Assembly (NCBI GenBank): GCA_004138175.2
Contig: RYFE02000006.1
Span: 124,001 to 188,000, forward strand
Length of the DNA stretch: 64,000 bases
Reading direction: 5' to 3'
From: Chloroflexales bacterium ZM16-3
GTDB taxonomy: Bacteria > Chloroflexota > Chloroflexia > Chloroflexales > Chloroflexaceae
Under the pieces are notes generated by a model. The model was not told the origin of the DNA. It worked only from the letters and a program-made list of their open reading frames with translations, and did not search any database. The position numbers were made by a program, and so were the translations under genes. Shown one piece after another: positions 42,869 through 50,544 of the stretch (positions are counted from its first letter, which is position 1; each line of letters opens with the position of its first letter).

Positions 42869-43807
42869 CTACCCCGCCAGTCCAATCGCAGCGGCGAGCA
42901 TGCCCCAGACGAAGAGCATGATCGCGGTGGCGTTGAAGAAGACCTCGTTATGTTCCGGGTCGCGGATGAAGCGCACGTTAGGGATGCTCTGGGCAGCCAG
43001 GAGCAGGCCGACGACCGCTGCGGCGATCGGGTTACCCCACCAGATCAGCAGGCCGATCACCCCGAGCTGGGCGAGGCCCATGGTAATCACCACAAGGCGC
43101 GCAGCCATCACCTTGCCATACTGGACAGGGATCGACCTGATGCCCATCCGCGTATCGCCAGCGATGCTCTTAAAGTCGTTGACCGTCATGATGCCGTGGG
43201 CGCCGAGCGAGTAGAGCATAGCTATCGCCAAGCTCTGTCCCGTGAGGGCACCGAAGGTAGCGTGGCCAGCCAGCCAGGCCAGACCCTCGTACGAGATCGC
43301 CACCAGGGTATTGCCCACCCACCCGTTGCGCTTGCCGCGCAGCGGCTTCATGCTATACGAGAGCGCGCAGATCAGGCCGACGCCCACATAGAGCGCCACT
43401 TCACGACCGAGATAGATCGCGACGCTACAGCCGATCCAGGTGAGCACGATGGTAAGGATATAGACGTGGCGTAAGGTGATCTGGCCCGAGGGGATGAGCC
43501 GGTGCGGCTCGTTGATCGCATCAACCTCGCGATCGCAGTAGTCGTTCACCACCTGCGAGAGCCCGGTGAGAATAGGCCCGGCCATAAGCGTGCCGAGCAG
43601 CAGCCGTCCGATCAGTTCAGTGGACCAGCCCAGATGCCCACTGGCTACCGCGCCGCAGAGAAATGCCCATCCCGGCGCAAACCATGTCACCGGCTTCATG
43701 AGCGTGATTGATCTGCCCAGGATGCCACGAACCCCACCGGTGGGCCGAGTGATCGGCGCGGTGGGGGGCGTGGTAGTCACTCCAGAGCTGTCCCGAAGAT
43801 CGCGCAT
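42869..43807 (-). CDS. bchG: Bacteriochlorophyll synthase
   Basis: A 312-residue UbiA-family prenyltransferase with about eight membrane helices. The prenyl-diphosphate/Mg motif is NDYCDREVDAINEPHRLIPSG; the second Asp-rich motif lies in VNDFKSIAGDTRMGIRSIP. It attaches the geranylgeranyl or phytyl tail to bacteriochlorophyllide. The ATG at 43807 (MRDLRDSSG) is chosen; upstream sequence is short repeats. The gene lies between pufC and bchP on the same strand. Confidence 0.94.
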   Translation of the reverse strand: MRDLRDSSGVTTTPPTAPITRPTGGVRGILGRSITLMKPVTWFAPGWAFLCGAVASGHLGWSTELIGRLLLGTLMAGPILTGLSQVVNDYCDREVDAINEPHRLIPSGQITLRHVYILTIVLTWIGCSVAIYLGREVALYVGVGLICALSYSMKPLRGKRNGWVGNTLVAISYEGLAWLAGHATFGALTGQSLAIAMLYSLGAHGIMTVNDFKSIAGDTRMGIRSIPVQYGKVMAARLVVITMGLAQLGVIGLLIWWGNPIAAAVVGLLLAAQSIPNVRFIRDPEHNEVFFNATAIMLFVWGMLAAAIGLAG

Positions 43808-43925
43808 GGGGGTACTCAATTCTGAATGGTGAGGGCCGAATGGTGAATGGTGAGCGCTGAAGCGAACCTGAACGCAACGCATTCAGTCATTCAGCACTCA
43901 GCCCTCACCATTCAGCAAGTGGCCC
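43808..43925. repeat. Degenerate inverted words GAATGGTGAG / CTCACCATTC between pufC and bchG
   Basis: GAATGGTGAGGGC and GGTGAATGGTGAG on the left are mirrored by CAGCCCTCACCATTC on the right. The gap may fold as an intercistronic hairpin; no gene is present. Confidence 0.6.
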
Positions 43926-45194
43926 TTACTGGCCGCCGCGCAGCGCCTGCGGGAAGATGACCTGGCCAGCGTTGGCCTGATTCATGAAGGAAGTCTGGTT
44001 CATCGCCGCCTTCGGCACGCTGATGCCGTCGGCATTATTATAGCCCATGTGACATGTGTAGCAGCCGGGCACGTTATAGATCTGGCCGTTAAGCATCTGG
44101 TAGGAGAAGCTGCTGGCCCCGCCCTCCAGTGCCGTCGGGACGGACGGCTTCGCAATTGCGCCGTAGCTCAGCCAGTTCGCCTGGATCCACGAGGTCATCA
44201 GCAGCATCTGCTGGGCCTTGCGCTTGTTATAGGCGTAGAGCTGGTTCGTCACATTGTTGGCTGGATGCGCCTCGTAGGCCGTGAAGTTGCGCGAGTTGTG
44301 ACAGTAGTTGCAGCCGACCCCTAGGCTCCAGGAGTTGTTGTTCATCACGTTCTGGTTGATCGTGACCTGATCCTGGGTTCGTCCGCCGGTGTAGGTGAGG
44401 GCCAGCGAGCCGCGCCCGCTCTCTGGGTCATTTGCGTCGTAGGGCTTCCAGACCTGATAGTTATAGATGTAGTAGAGGATGGCATCCTGAAGCTTGACCG
44501 GGTTCTGGATCGACGCGGGCTTCAGTGCCGGGTCGGTGATAGCCTCACCATTCGCATCAAGCGGCTCCACCGTCACATTGATTGGGGGGACGCTCTTGAT
44601 AAACTGCGGGGCAAAGCCCTCTAGGTTATTTGGCTGGCTGTTATGGCAGGTGGCGCACTGGACGTAATTGCCGCGCCAGTTGGGCAACTGGAGGATGAAG
44701 TTCGCGTTCAGGTCAGTCACCAGGTACATCATGTTCCGGGCGGTGACCTTCTGCGGGAAGGTATCCAGCGAGAAGTTGTTGATATCGTGGCAGTACTCGC
44801 AGCTCACGCCGAGGGCACCGGCCACATACTGCTGCATGTAGGCCCAGATCTGGGACGAGTCCATGCCGACGAGCACTTGAACATTGACCGGGTTCGGGTT
44901 GTTCTGCACCCAGGTCTGGCCAGCCTGGACACCAGTCGTCCAGGAATTGGCACCAAGCCAAGGCTGACGACCATCGGTGGGCACGTTCGGCGCCGACGTG
45001 GTGATGATCTTGATCCCGTCGCTCGAACTCCACGGTGCTTGTGCGATGACAGTAGCGGCGGCCCGCTCCTGGCCGAGGGCGAGATCATAGACCCAGTAGA
45101 AGGTCGCGGTGGTTACCACGGCCACGATGATGCCTACGGCCACCGAGACAAAAATTGCCGCCTGTCGATCGTTTGGCCGGGTCGACGATTGCAT
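43926..45194 (-). CDS. pufC: Tetraheme reaction-centre cytochrome c subunit
   Basis: The 422 residues start with a signal-anchor helix (IFVSVAVGIIVAVVTTATFYW) and no lipobox. Four CxxCH heme sites are visible: CEYCH, CATCH, CNYCH and CYTCH, with Met ligands such as ARNMMYL ahead of the hemes. It re-reduces the photo-oxidised special pair of the type II reaction centre, taking electrons from auracyanin. A long gap with a hairpin separates it from pufA. It is preceded by GTTGAGGAGACTCCC. The order pufB-pufA-pufC matches Chloroflexus. Confidence 0.96.
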   Translation of the reverse strand: MQSSTRPNDRQAAIFVSVAVGIIVAVVTTATFYWVYDLALGQERAAATVIAQAPWSSSDGIKIITTSAPNVPTDGRQPWLGANSWTTGVQAGQTWVQNNPNPVNVQVLVGMDSSQIWAYMQQYVAGALGVSCEYCHDINNFSLDTFPQKVTARNMMYLVTDLNANFILQLPNWRGNYVQCATCHNSQPNNLEGFAPQFIKSVPPINVTVEPLDANGEAITDPALKPASIQNPVKLQDAILYYIYNYQVWKPYDANDPESGRGSLALTYTGGRTQDQVTINQNVMNNNSWSLGVGCNYCHNSRNFTAYEAHPANNVTNQLYAYNKRKAQQMLLMTSWIQANWLSYGAIAKPSVPTALEGGASSFSYQMLNGQIYNVPGCYTCHMGYNNADGISVPKAAMNQTSFMNQANAGQVIFPQALRGGQ

Positions 45195-45527
45195 GGGAGT
45201 CTCCTCAACTCCAGGTCAGCAGCCCGGTGGTGCCGAGCACTGCGGGGCCGACTCCGACATAACAGCTGAGTGCGGCGAGTCGTGCGCCCTCCATCAGAAG
45301 TTAGTTGGAGCGATATGCCGGCATGGAGTGCCATTCATAAGGCGGGACGGTACTGATTTCAGTATACACGAGACGCTTTGTGAGGTCAAATTTTGTTCTA
45401 TAGTGCAAAAAATGACCAAGCGCGACGGCCCCGATAGGCAACAACCGCCAGCAGATGACCTGCCGACGGTTGTTGTTCTGTCTGCTTGTTTGTCGGCGAT
45501 AGCGCCGGCATCAGGCTGTCCGCGTCG
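45195..45527. other. Intercistronic region between pufA and pufC
   Basis: These 333 bp carry a strong hairpin (45439-45475) but no recognised gene. An AT-rich part (about 45350-45420) could hold a secondary promoter for pufC; no clear -35/-10 pair was found. Confidence 0.5.
45439..45475 (-). terminator. Hairpin downstream of pufA
   Basis: CAACAACCG pairs with CGGTTGTTG on either side of a partly paired inner segment. It lies 53 nt past the pufA stop. Purple bacteria use such hairpins to stabilise antenna mRNA over downstream genes; the same role is inferred here. Confidence 0.55.
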
Positions 45528-45716
45528 CTAGAAGCCGATGAATGACCCGAGATAGGTCAGCATCAGAGCGGCACCGGGCACGCCCTGAGGGGTCAGGTTG
45601 TCGAGCCAGTTGTAGCGCACCGAACTGAGTACGATGAAGTGAATCAGCAGGGCAACCACAAAGCCGAGAACCGTGAAGATGACGATGTTAGTACGAACTG
45701 GACTGCGCGGGGGCAT
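45528..45716 (-). CDS. pufA: Light-harvesting B808-866 alpha polypeptide
   Basis: The 62-residue protein [20 protein letters not shown]... has one membrane helix with the bacteriochlorophyll-ligating His26 ([12 protein letters not shown]) and then YNWLDN. It closely resembles the Chloroflexus B808-866 alpha chain in its N-terminal half; the C-terminal tail ([19 protein letters not shown]) differs. AGGAGG precedes the ATG. It forms the integral antenna ring with PufB. Confidence 0.95.
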   Translation of the reverse strand: MPPRSPVRTNIVIFTVLGFVVALLIHFIVLSSVRYNWLDNLTPQGVPGAALMLTYLGSFIGF

Positions 45717-45798
45717 GGGCGAGCCTCCTAGACATTTCTACCGAGAGCATACCAACAGCATAGTGTACACTTCACCGCTGCGCATGCCGTCTCGTTGC

Positions 45799-45969
45799 TT
45801 AGATACCGACGTTCAGCCAGGGGCGCCACAGCCACACCGCGAGGTGGGCAACGGCCGCAATTACGCCAAAGGCCCAGAACGACTTGATCATGATGTCGTG
45901 CATCAGCCAGTCCTGGTTGTTGAACAGCGAGCGCCAGCGGGTTGGTACCAGATCATCGTCGTCGCGCAT
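45799..45969 (-). CDS. pufB: Light-harvesting B808-866 beta polypeptide
   Basis: A 56-residue protein starts MRDDDDLVPTRWRSLFNNQD and continues WLMHDIMIKSFWAFGVIAAV then AHLAVWLWRPWLNVGI. His24 and His42 are the expected bacteriochlorophyll ligands, and the acidic N-terminus and WRPWL end match the Chloroflexus beta chain. GGAGG lies before the ATG. It is the first gene of the puf operon, about 150 nt after the predicted transcription start. Confidence 0.95.
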   Translation of the reverse strand: MRDDDDLVPTRWRSLFNNQDWLMHDIMIKSFWAFGVIAAVAHLAVWLWRPWLNVGI

Positions 45970-46123
45970 GGGCGAACCTCCACTTGCTACAAGACCTTAG
46001 TCCAGGGTGACTACCAGGTACGTCCAGCGCGCCTGGCTGGTATCTACGTCCCTTGCCTCCCACAAATAGTGAGCGGCGGTGAACGGGCGAAGTATTGATA
46101 TCGAATACCTTATGCTGGTGCAA

Positions 46124-46152
46124 ATTATATAGGAGTCAACAAAATTTGTCAA
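46124..46152 (-). promoter_or_regulatory. Full-consensus promoter of the puf operon
   Basis: On the minus strand TTGACA (46152-46147), exactly 17 bp, TATAAT (46129-46124). A second TTGAC word lies 13 bp after the first, within the spacer. All twelve consensus bases match. Confidence 0.85.
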
Positions 46153-46187
46153 TCGTTTGCTTTTAAACACTTTTTGCTGAGCTGGGG

Positions 46188-46214
46188 TTGGGGGTTGGGG
46201 GTTGGGGGTTGGGG
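46188..46214. repeat. Heptamer array (TTGGGGG)x4, inverted partner at 46427-46448
   Basis: Three full units and one truncated unit lie left of the MITE-like element; CCCCCAA units lie right of it. Confidence 0.9.
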
Positions 46215-46430
46215 ATCTGCTGGCCAAACCCTATACGCATCAAGCTAATCGATTTGGCGTCCTGAAGGCATCCATGGCATTCGCATCACTCAAGCCAAGT
46301 GTTCGCACCGCCCCCAAAACGGGGAGATTTGCCCGCCGTTAGCGTTTGAAGGGCATGACGAATCGCGTCTGGACGGTGTCCTGATGCGTATTCTCCTTAG
46401 CTTGATGCGTATAGGGGATCTGCTGGCCAA
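46214..46430. mobile_element. MITE-like element with 20-bp terminal inverted repeats and 14-bp direct repeats
   Basis: CCCTATACGCATCAAGCTAA (46229-46248) and TTAGCTTGATGCGTATAGGG (46397-46416) are exact inverted repeats. GATCTGCTGGCCAA flanks both sides (46214-46227 and 46417-46430). The 188-bp interior has no ORF. The direct repeats look like a target duplication; alternatively the whole block arose by local rearrangement. Confidence 0.75.
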
Positions 46431-46572
46431 CCCCCAACCCCCAACCCCACTCCGCCCCCAGACCGACTACAAAGCCCCGCACGGATGCTATACTGCCCCC
46501 TGCGCCCATCCGGGCGACTTCTGCGTTTTTGATTTCGGTGTTTGCGCCCCCCTCGTGAAGGAGCATCAGCTT

Positions 46573-48378
46573 ATGTCGAATCTTCGCCACCTGCTGCCCT
46601 ACATGGCGCGCTACCGCATCATGCTGATCGTCGGCATCCTCTGCGCCGCTGTCGGTGCCGGGGTAAGCGCCCTCGGACCCTACCTGCTGCGCCTTGCCGT
46701 CGATGCGATCAGCGCTGGCGGCGCCCAGGTGCAGCGCCTGCTTGTCTTCGGTGGCCTGATCATCCTGGTCGCTCTCGTCGACGGCGCGTTCAAGTTCGCC
46801 CAGCGCATGCTGATCGCCACCGCATCCTATAAGGTTGAGTATGATCTGCGCGGCGACCTGTTTCGGCGCTATCTGAGCCTCGACCAGGGATTCTTCGGGC
46901 GCAACCACACCGGCGACCTGATGGCCCGCGCCACCAACGACCTGAGCGCGGTGCGACAGTTCCTCGGCGCGGGCCTGAACGGCACCTCTACGGCGGTGCT
47001 CACCTTTGTCGCGGCCGCCATCCTGATGCTGGGGATCAATCTGCAGCTGGCACTGGTGGTGCTTCTGCTTATGCCGCTCTCTACGCTGGTCTTTGTGGTG
47101 GTGGGCGGGCGCATGCGCAAGATCTTCACCAGCGTCCAGGATCAGTTCGGCAATATCTCTACCCGCGCCCAGGAGAACTTTAGCGGCATCCGCACGATCA
47201 AGGCATACGCGCAGGAGGATGCTGAGATCGCGGTCTTCGCCGAGGATAACGCCCGCTACCGCAGGCTGAACCTGCGCTATGTGCTGCTCAGCGGGGCGCT
47301 CTGGCCGAGTATGTCGCTGGCCCTTGGCTCGGTTGCCGCGCTCGTGCTGCTGGTCGGCGGTCGCCTGGTTGCCTCCGGCGAACTGACGATCGGCGAGCTG
47401 GTGCAGTTCAACGCCTACCTCGGCCTGCTGGCCTTCCCGATGATTATGCTCGGCTGGATGGTCAGCCTCTACCAGCAGGCCGCAGCCTCGATGGGCCGCC
47501 TGATCGCGGTGCTACGCCAGGAGCCCGAGATCGCCAGCAGCCATGCCGCGCTCCCCCTGCCCGCCCCCCGTGGCGAGATCGTGTTTCGCGCAGTGGGGAT
47601 CCGCTATGAGGCGGCGACTCCTGATCCTCACCCCGCGACTCCCGACTCTCGACTCCCGACTCCCGACTCCCAACCGTCGGAATGGCTGCTCGAAGACATC
47701 TCCTTCACCATTCCCGCAGGCACGTCCCTGGCGATCGTGGGGGCTACCGGCGTCGGTAAGACGACACTGGTTCACCTGCTTGGCCGGGTGCGCGACCCCG
47801 ACGCCGGTGAGGTGCTGTTCGACGGGGCCAATGTGCGCGACATCGACCTGGCCGACCTGCGGCGTGCGATTGCCTATGTGCCCCAGGAGACCTTCCTGTT
47901 CAGCGTGCCCCTGCGCGAAAACGTCGGCTTTGGCCTGGGCGATAGCGCCGATAACCAGCTGCTCGACCACGCCGTGCAGGTCTCGCGCCTGAGCAATGAC
48001 CTGGCCCAGTTTCCCGACGGCCTCGACACGATGGTGGGCGAGCGCGGGGTGACGCTCTCGGGCGGGCAGAAGCAGCGCGTGGCGATCGCCCGCGCCCTGA
48101 CCCGCGACCCGGCGGTGCTGATCCTGGACGATGCGATGAGCAGCGTGGACACCCACACGGCGGCGCAGATCCTGGCGGGCCTACGTGAGGTGATGCGCGG
48201 GCGCACCAGCATCATCATCGCCCAGCGTATCGCCACGGTGAAGGACGCCAACCAGATCATTCTGCTGGATGGCGGGCGGGTCGTCGAGCGCGGCACCCAC
48301 CACGAGCTGCTGCGGCTCGGCGGGCGCTATGCGGCGATGTACCGCCGCGAGCTGCTGGAGTCGGAGCTGTCTGAGTAA
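46573..48378 (+). CDS. ABC exporter half-transporter, degenerate-site subunit
   Basis: The 601 residues comprise a six-helix ABC exporter membrane domain (about 1-310) and an ATPase domain: Walker A GATGVGKTTL, Q-loop YVPQETFLF, signature LSGGQKQRVAIARAL, and Walker B LILDDAMSSVD, where Asp replaces the catalytic Glu. A 12-residue insert, TPDSRLPTPDSQ, just before the ATPase domain is coded by CGACTCC heptamers. With the next gene it should form a heterodimeric exporter of lipids, peptides or drugs. ATG 46573 with AAGGAG upstream is chosen. Confidence 0.92.
   Translation: MSNLRHLLPYMARYRIMLIVGILCAAVGAGVSALGPYLLRLAVDAISAGGAQVQRLLVFGGLIILVALVDGAFKFAQRMLIATASYKVEYDLRGDLFRRYLSLDQGFFGRNHTGDLMARATNDLSAVRQFLGAGLNGTSTAVLTFVAAAILMLGINLQLALVVLLLMPLSTLVFVVVGGRMRKIFTSVQDQFGNISTRAQENFSGIRTIKAYAQEDAEIAVFAEDNARYRRLNLRYVLLSGALWPSMSLALGSVAALVLLVGGRLVASGELTIGELVQFNAYLGLLAFPMIMLGWMVSLYQQAAASMGRLIAVLRQEPEIASSHAALPLPAPRGEIVFRAVGIRYEAATPDPHPATPDSRLPTPDSQPSEWLLEDISFTIPAGTSLAIVGATGVGKTTLVHLLGRVRDPDAGEVLFDGANVRDIDLADLRRAIAYVPQETFLFSVPLRENVGFGLGDSADNQLLDHAVQVSRLSNDLAQFPDGLDTMVGERGVTLSGGQKQRVAIARALTRDPAVLILDDAMSSVDTHTAAQILAGLREVMRGRTSIIIAQRIATVKDANQIILLDGGRVVERGTHHELLRLGGRYAAMYRRELLESELSE
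47636..47670. repeat. Heptamer tandem repeat (CGACTCC)x5 inside the ABC exporter CDS
   Basis: Four exact copies and one CGACTCT variant lie in the linker between membrane and ATPase domains. The same word occurs between genes at about 24056-24070. Confidence 0.95.
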
Positions 48379-48388
48379 AGGTAAAAGG

Positions 48389-48502
48389 GCAATAGAGCAT
48401 AAGTAACGCTGTCACCCTGAGCGAAGCGAAGGGTCCCGGCCGGGATTCTTCGCTTCGCTCAGAATGACAGGACGCCTCACAGCGTTACTTCTGCGGTATT
48501 GC
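48389..48502. repeat. 114-bp repeat, copy B (inverted copy of 38244)
   Basis: Reads as the reverse complement of 38244-38357 over the full length. It lies between the two ABC exporter genes. Confidence 0.95.
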
Positions 48503-48503
48503 G

Positions 48504-48541
48504 TAAAAGGTAAAAGGTAACCGGAGGCCTTTTACCTTTTA
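48504..48541. repeat. Inverted heptamer words TAAAAGG / CCTTTTA
   Basis: TAAAAGGTAAAAGG pairs with CCTTTTACCTTTTA, forming a hairpin just ahead of the ribosome-binding site of the second ABC gene. A related TAAAGGTAAAAGG starts inside the stop codon of the first ABC gene (48376). Confidence 0.85.
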
Positions 48542-48562
48542 CCTTCCTCCGAAGGAGGCACT

Positions 48563-50350
48563 ATGTCCCGAGGATTCGAGGACGACGAGATACTGGGGAA
48601 GGCGTACGACGGTCGCCTGGTGCGTCGGCTGGTGGTGTTTGTGGCACCCTACTGGCGGCGCTTGTCCGTCGCCGTGACCCTGCTGATCGGCGCGGCCCTG
48701 ACTGAACTGGCCCCGCCCCTGCTCGTCCAGCGGGCGATCGACGGGCCGATCGCCGCCCGGCAGCTCGATGGGCTGTGGCCGATCTTCGCGATCTACGCGG
48801 GCGTGCTGGCCTCCAACTTCGCCCTGCGCTACAGCCATAACTACATCATCAACAGCGTCGGCCAGCAGGTGATGCAGGACATGCGCACGGCGATCTTTCG
48901 CCATATCCAGCGTATGAGCCTGAGCTTCTTCGACCGCAACCCGGTGGGCCGCCTGCTCACCCGGATCACCAACGATGTGGACGCCCTGAATGAGTTCCTC
49001 ACCCAGGGGCTTGTGCTCATCCTAGCCGACATGGTCACGCTGATCGGGATCATCTCGGTGATGCTGGCGCTGAACTGGCGGCTGGCCCTGATCAGCATGG
49101 CCACGCTGCCGGTGCTGACGCTGATCGTCTCGATCTACCAGCGCTATATGCGCACCACCTACCGGGCGGTGCGGCAGCGCCTGGCGATGATCAACGCCTA
49201 CCTGAACGAGCAGATCGGCGGGGTGCTGGTGACGCAGCTGTTCACCCGCGAGGCGCGCAGCCAGGCTCACTTCGCCGACCTGAGCGAGGCGTACCTGCGG
49301 GCGAACGTGCGCTCGGTGCTGATCTTCGCCCTATTCATCCCGGCGGTGGGCCTGATGGCGGCGATCGGCACGGCGGCGGTGCTCTATGGCGGCGGGCAGG
49401 GCGTGCTGGCGGGCTGGGCATCGCTGGGCATGCTGGCGGCCTTTGTGCAGTACACCGAGCGGGCCTTCCAGCCTATTCGCAACCTGGCCGAGCGCTACAC
49501 CATCCTCCAGGCGGCCATGGCCTCGGCCGAGCGGATCTTTGGGGTGCTGGACACGCCCGAGGATGTGCGCGACCCCGAGACCCCCGCGATCCTGCCGAGC
49601 CCGGTGCGCGGCGAGATCGAGTTCCGCGATGTGGTCTTCGGCTACAACCCGGACGAGCCGGTGCTGAAGGGTATCAACATCCATATCCCGGTCGGCCAGT
49701 CGGTGGCGATCGTCGGGGCAACCGGGGCCGGTAAGAGCTCGACGGTGGGCCTGCTGGCCCGCTTCTACGATGTGCAGCAGGGGGGGATCTACCTGGACGG
49801 GGTGGATATCCGTACACTGGCCCAGCGTGAGCTGCGCCGCCACGTGGCCGCCGTGCCGCAGGACCCGGTCTGCTTCTCGGGGACGATAGCGAGCAACATC
49901 CGGCTGCACAGCGAGGAGATTAGCGATGAGCGCATGCGCTGGGCCGCCGAGCTGGTGAACGCGGCGGTGTTCATCGAGCGCATGCCGGGCAGCTATGATC
50001 ACGAGGTGCGCGAGCGCGGCTCAAACCTGTCGATCGGCCAGCGCCAGCTGATCGCCTTCGCCCGCGCCCTAGCCTTCAACCCCGAGGTGCTGCTCATCCT
50101 CGACGAGGCCACCAGCAGCGTGGACACGGCCACCGAGGCGCTCATCCAGGACGCCCTGGTGCGTATGCTGAAGGGCCGGACAAGTATTGTGATCGCCCAC
50201 CGCCTGAGCACGATCCGCCATGTCAACAGGATCATCGTGCTGGATCATGGCAAGGTAGTGGAGGACGGCAGCCACGAGGAGCTGCTGGCGCAGGGCGGGT
50301 TCTACCATCGGTTGTACCACCTCCAGTTTGCCGAGCAGGTATCACGATAG
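48563..50350 (+). CDS. ABC exporter half-transporter, partner subunit
   Basis: The 595 residues have a six-helix membrane domain and an ATPase domain with Walker A GATGAGKSST, signature LSIGQRQLIAFARAL (non-canonical LSIGQ), Walker B LLILDEATSSVD with the catalytic Glu, and switch His in IVIAHRLSTI. Together with the upstream subunit this gives one consensus and one degenerate ATP site, as in TM287/288-type heterodimers. GAAGGAGG precedes the ATG. The genes are 184 bp apart, with repeat copy B between them. Confidence 0.93.
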   Translation: MSRGFEDDEILGKAYDGRLVRRLVVFVAPYWRRLSVAVTLLIGAALTELAPPLLVQRAIDGPIAARQLDGLWPIFAIYAGVLASNFALRYSHNYIINSVGQQVMQDMRTAIFRHIQRMSLSFFDRNPVGRLLTRITNDVDALNEFLTQGLVLILADMVTLIGIISVMLALNWRLALISMATLPVLTLIVSIYQRYMRTTYRAVRQRLAMINAYLNEQIGGVLVTQLFTREARSQAHFADLSEAYLRANVRSVLIFALFIPAVGLMAAIGTAAVLYGGGQGVLAGWASLGMLAAFVQYTERAFQPIRNLAERYTILQAAMASAERIFGVLDTPEDVRDPETPAILPSPVRGEIEFRDVVFGYNPDEPVLKGINIHIPVGQSVAIVGATGAGKSSTVGLLARFYDVQQGGIYLDGVDIRTLAQRELRRHVAAVPQDPVCFSGTIASNIRLHSEEISDERMRWAAELVNAAVFIERMPGSYDHEVRERGSNLSIGQRQLIAFARALAFNPEVLLILDEATSSVDTATEALIQDALVRMLKGRTSIVIAHRLSTIRHVNRIIVLDHGKVVEDGSHEELLAQGGFYHRLYHLQFAEQVSR

Positions 50351-50364
50351 GCGCGGACTGCGGT

Positions 50365-50495
50365 CGCTGGCGGCTGAAGCCGCGTCACGGGGGCCTGTGG
50401 CCAGCCGCCCGCCTGCGCGGGCGGTTCCGGCGTCGGCGCAGGCCGACGCCCGGCGCAACGCGCCCCGTCGGCGCGACTTCCAGTCGCCAGCCGGG
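50365..50495. repeat. 131-bp structured repeat, copy 3
   Basis: Same orientation as the copy at 25304, starting 14 bp after the ABC gene stop. Several substitutions (e.g. CCGCCTGCGCGGGCGG for CCACCTTCGTGGGCGG) keep the inner stem paired. Confidence 0.9.
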
Positions 50496-50509
50496 GGACG
50501 CGAATCAGG

Positions 50510-50538
50510 TTGAGCATGGGCCTGATCTCGGGTATGAT
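50510..50538 (+). promoter_or_regulatory. Promoter placing transcription start at the phosphoesterase ATG
   Basis: TTGAGC (50510-50515), 17 bp, TATGAT (50533-50538). The ATG begins six bases after the -10, so the mRNA is predicted to be leaderless. Confidence 0.6.
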
Positions 50539-50544
50539 CTGTGC

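Larger units (their letters stand above)
45970..46572. other. Divergent intergenic region between puf operon and ABC exporter
   Basis: These 603 bp hold the puf leader and promoter, then a TTGGGGG heptamer array, a 188-bp MITE-like element and an inverted CCCCCAA array, and finally the leader of the ABC gene. TATACT at about 46489 is a weak -10 for that gene. No ORF is supported. Confidence 0.7.

Noticed and set aside
46384-46572. N-terminal extension of the first ABC exporter subunit to an upstream ATG
   Set aside because: The extension translates the MITE end and the CCCCCAA array; the ATG at 46573 has AAGGAG at the right distance and matches the family start.
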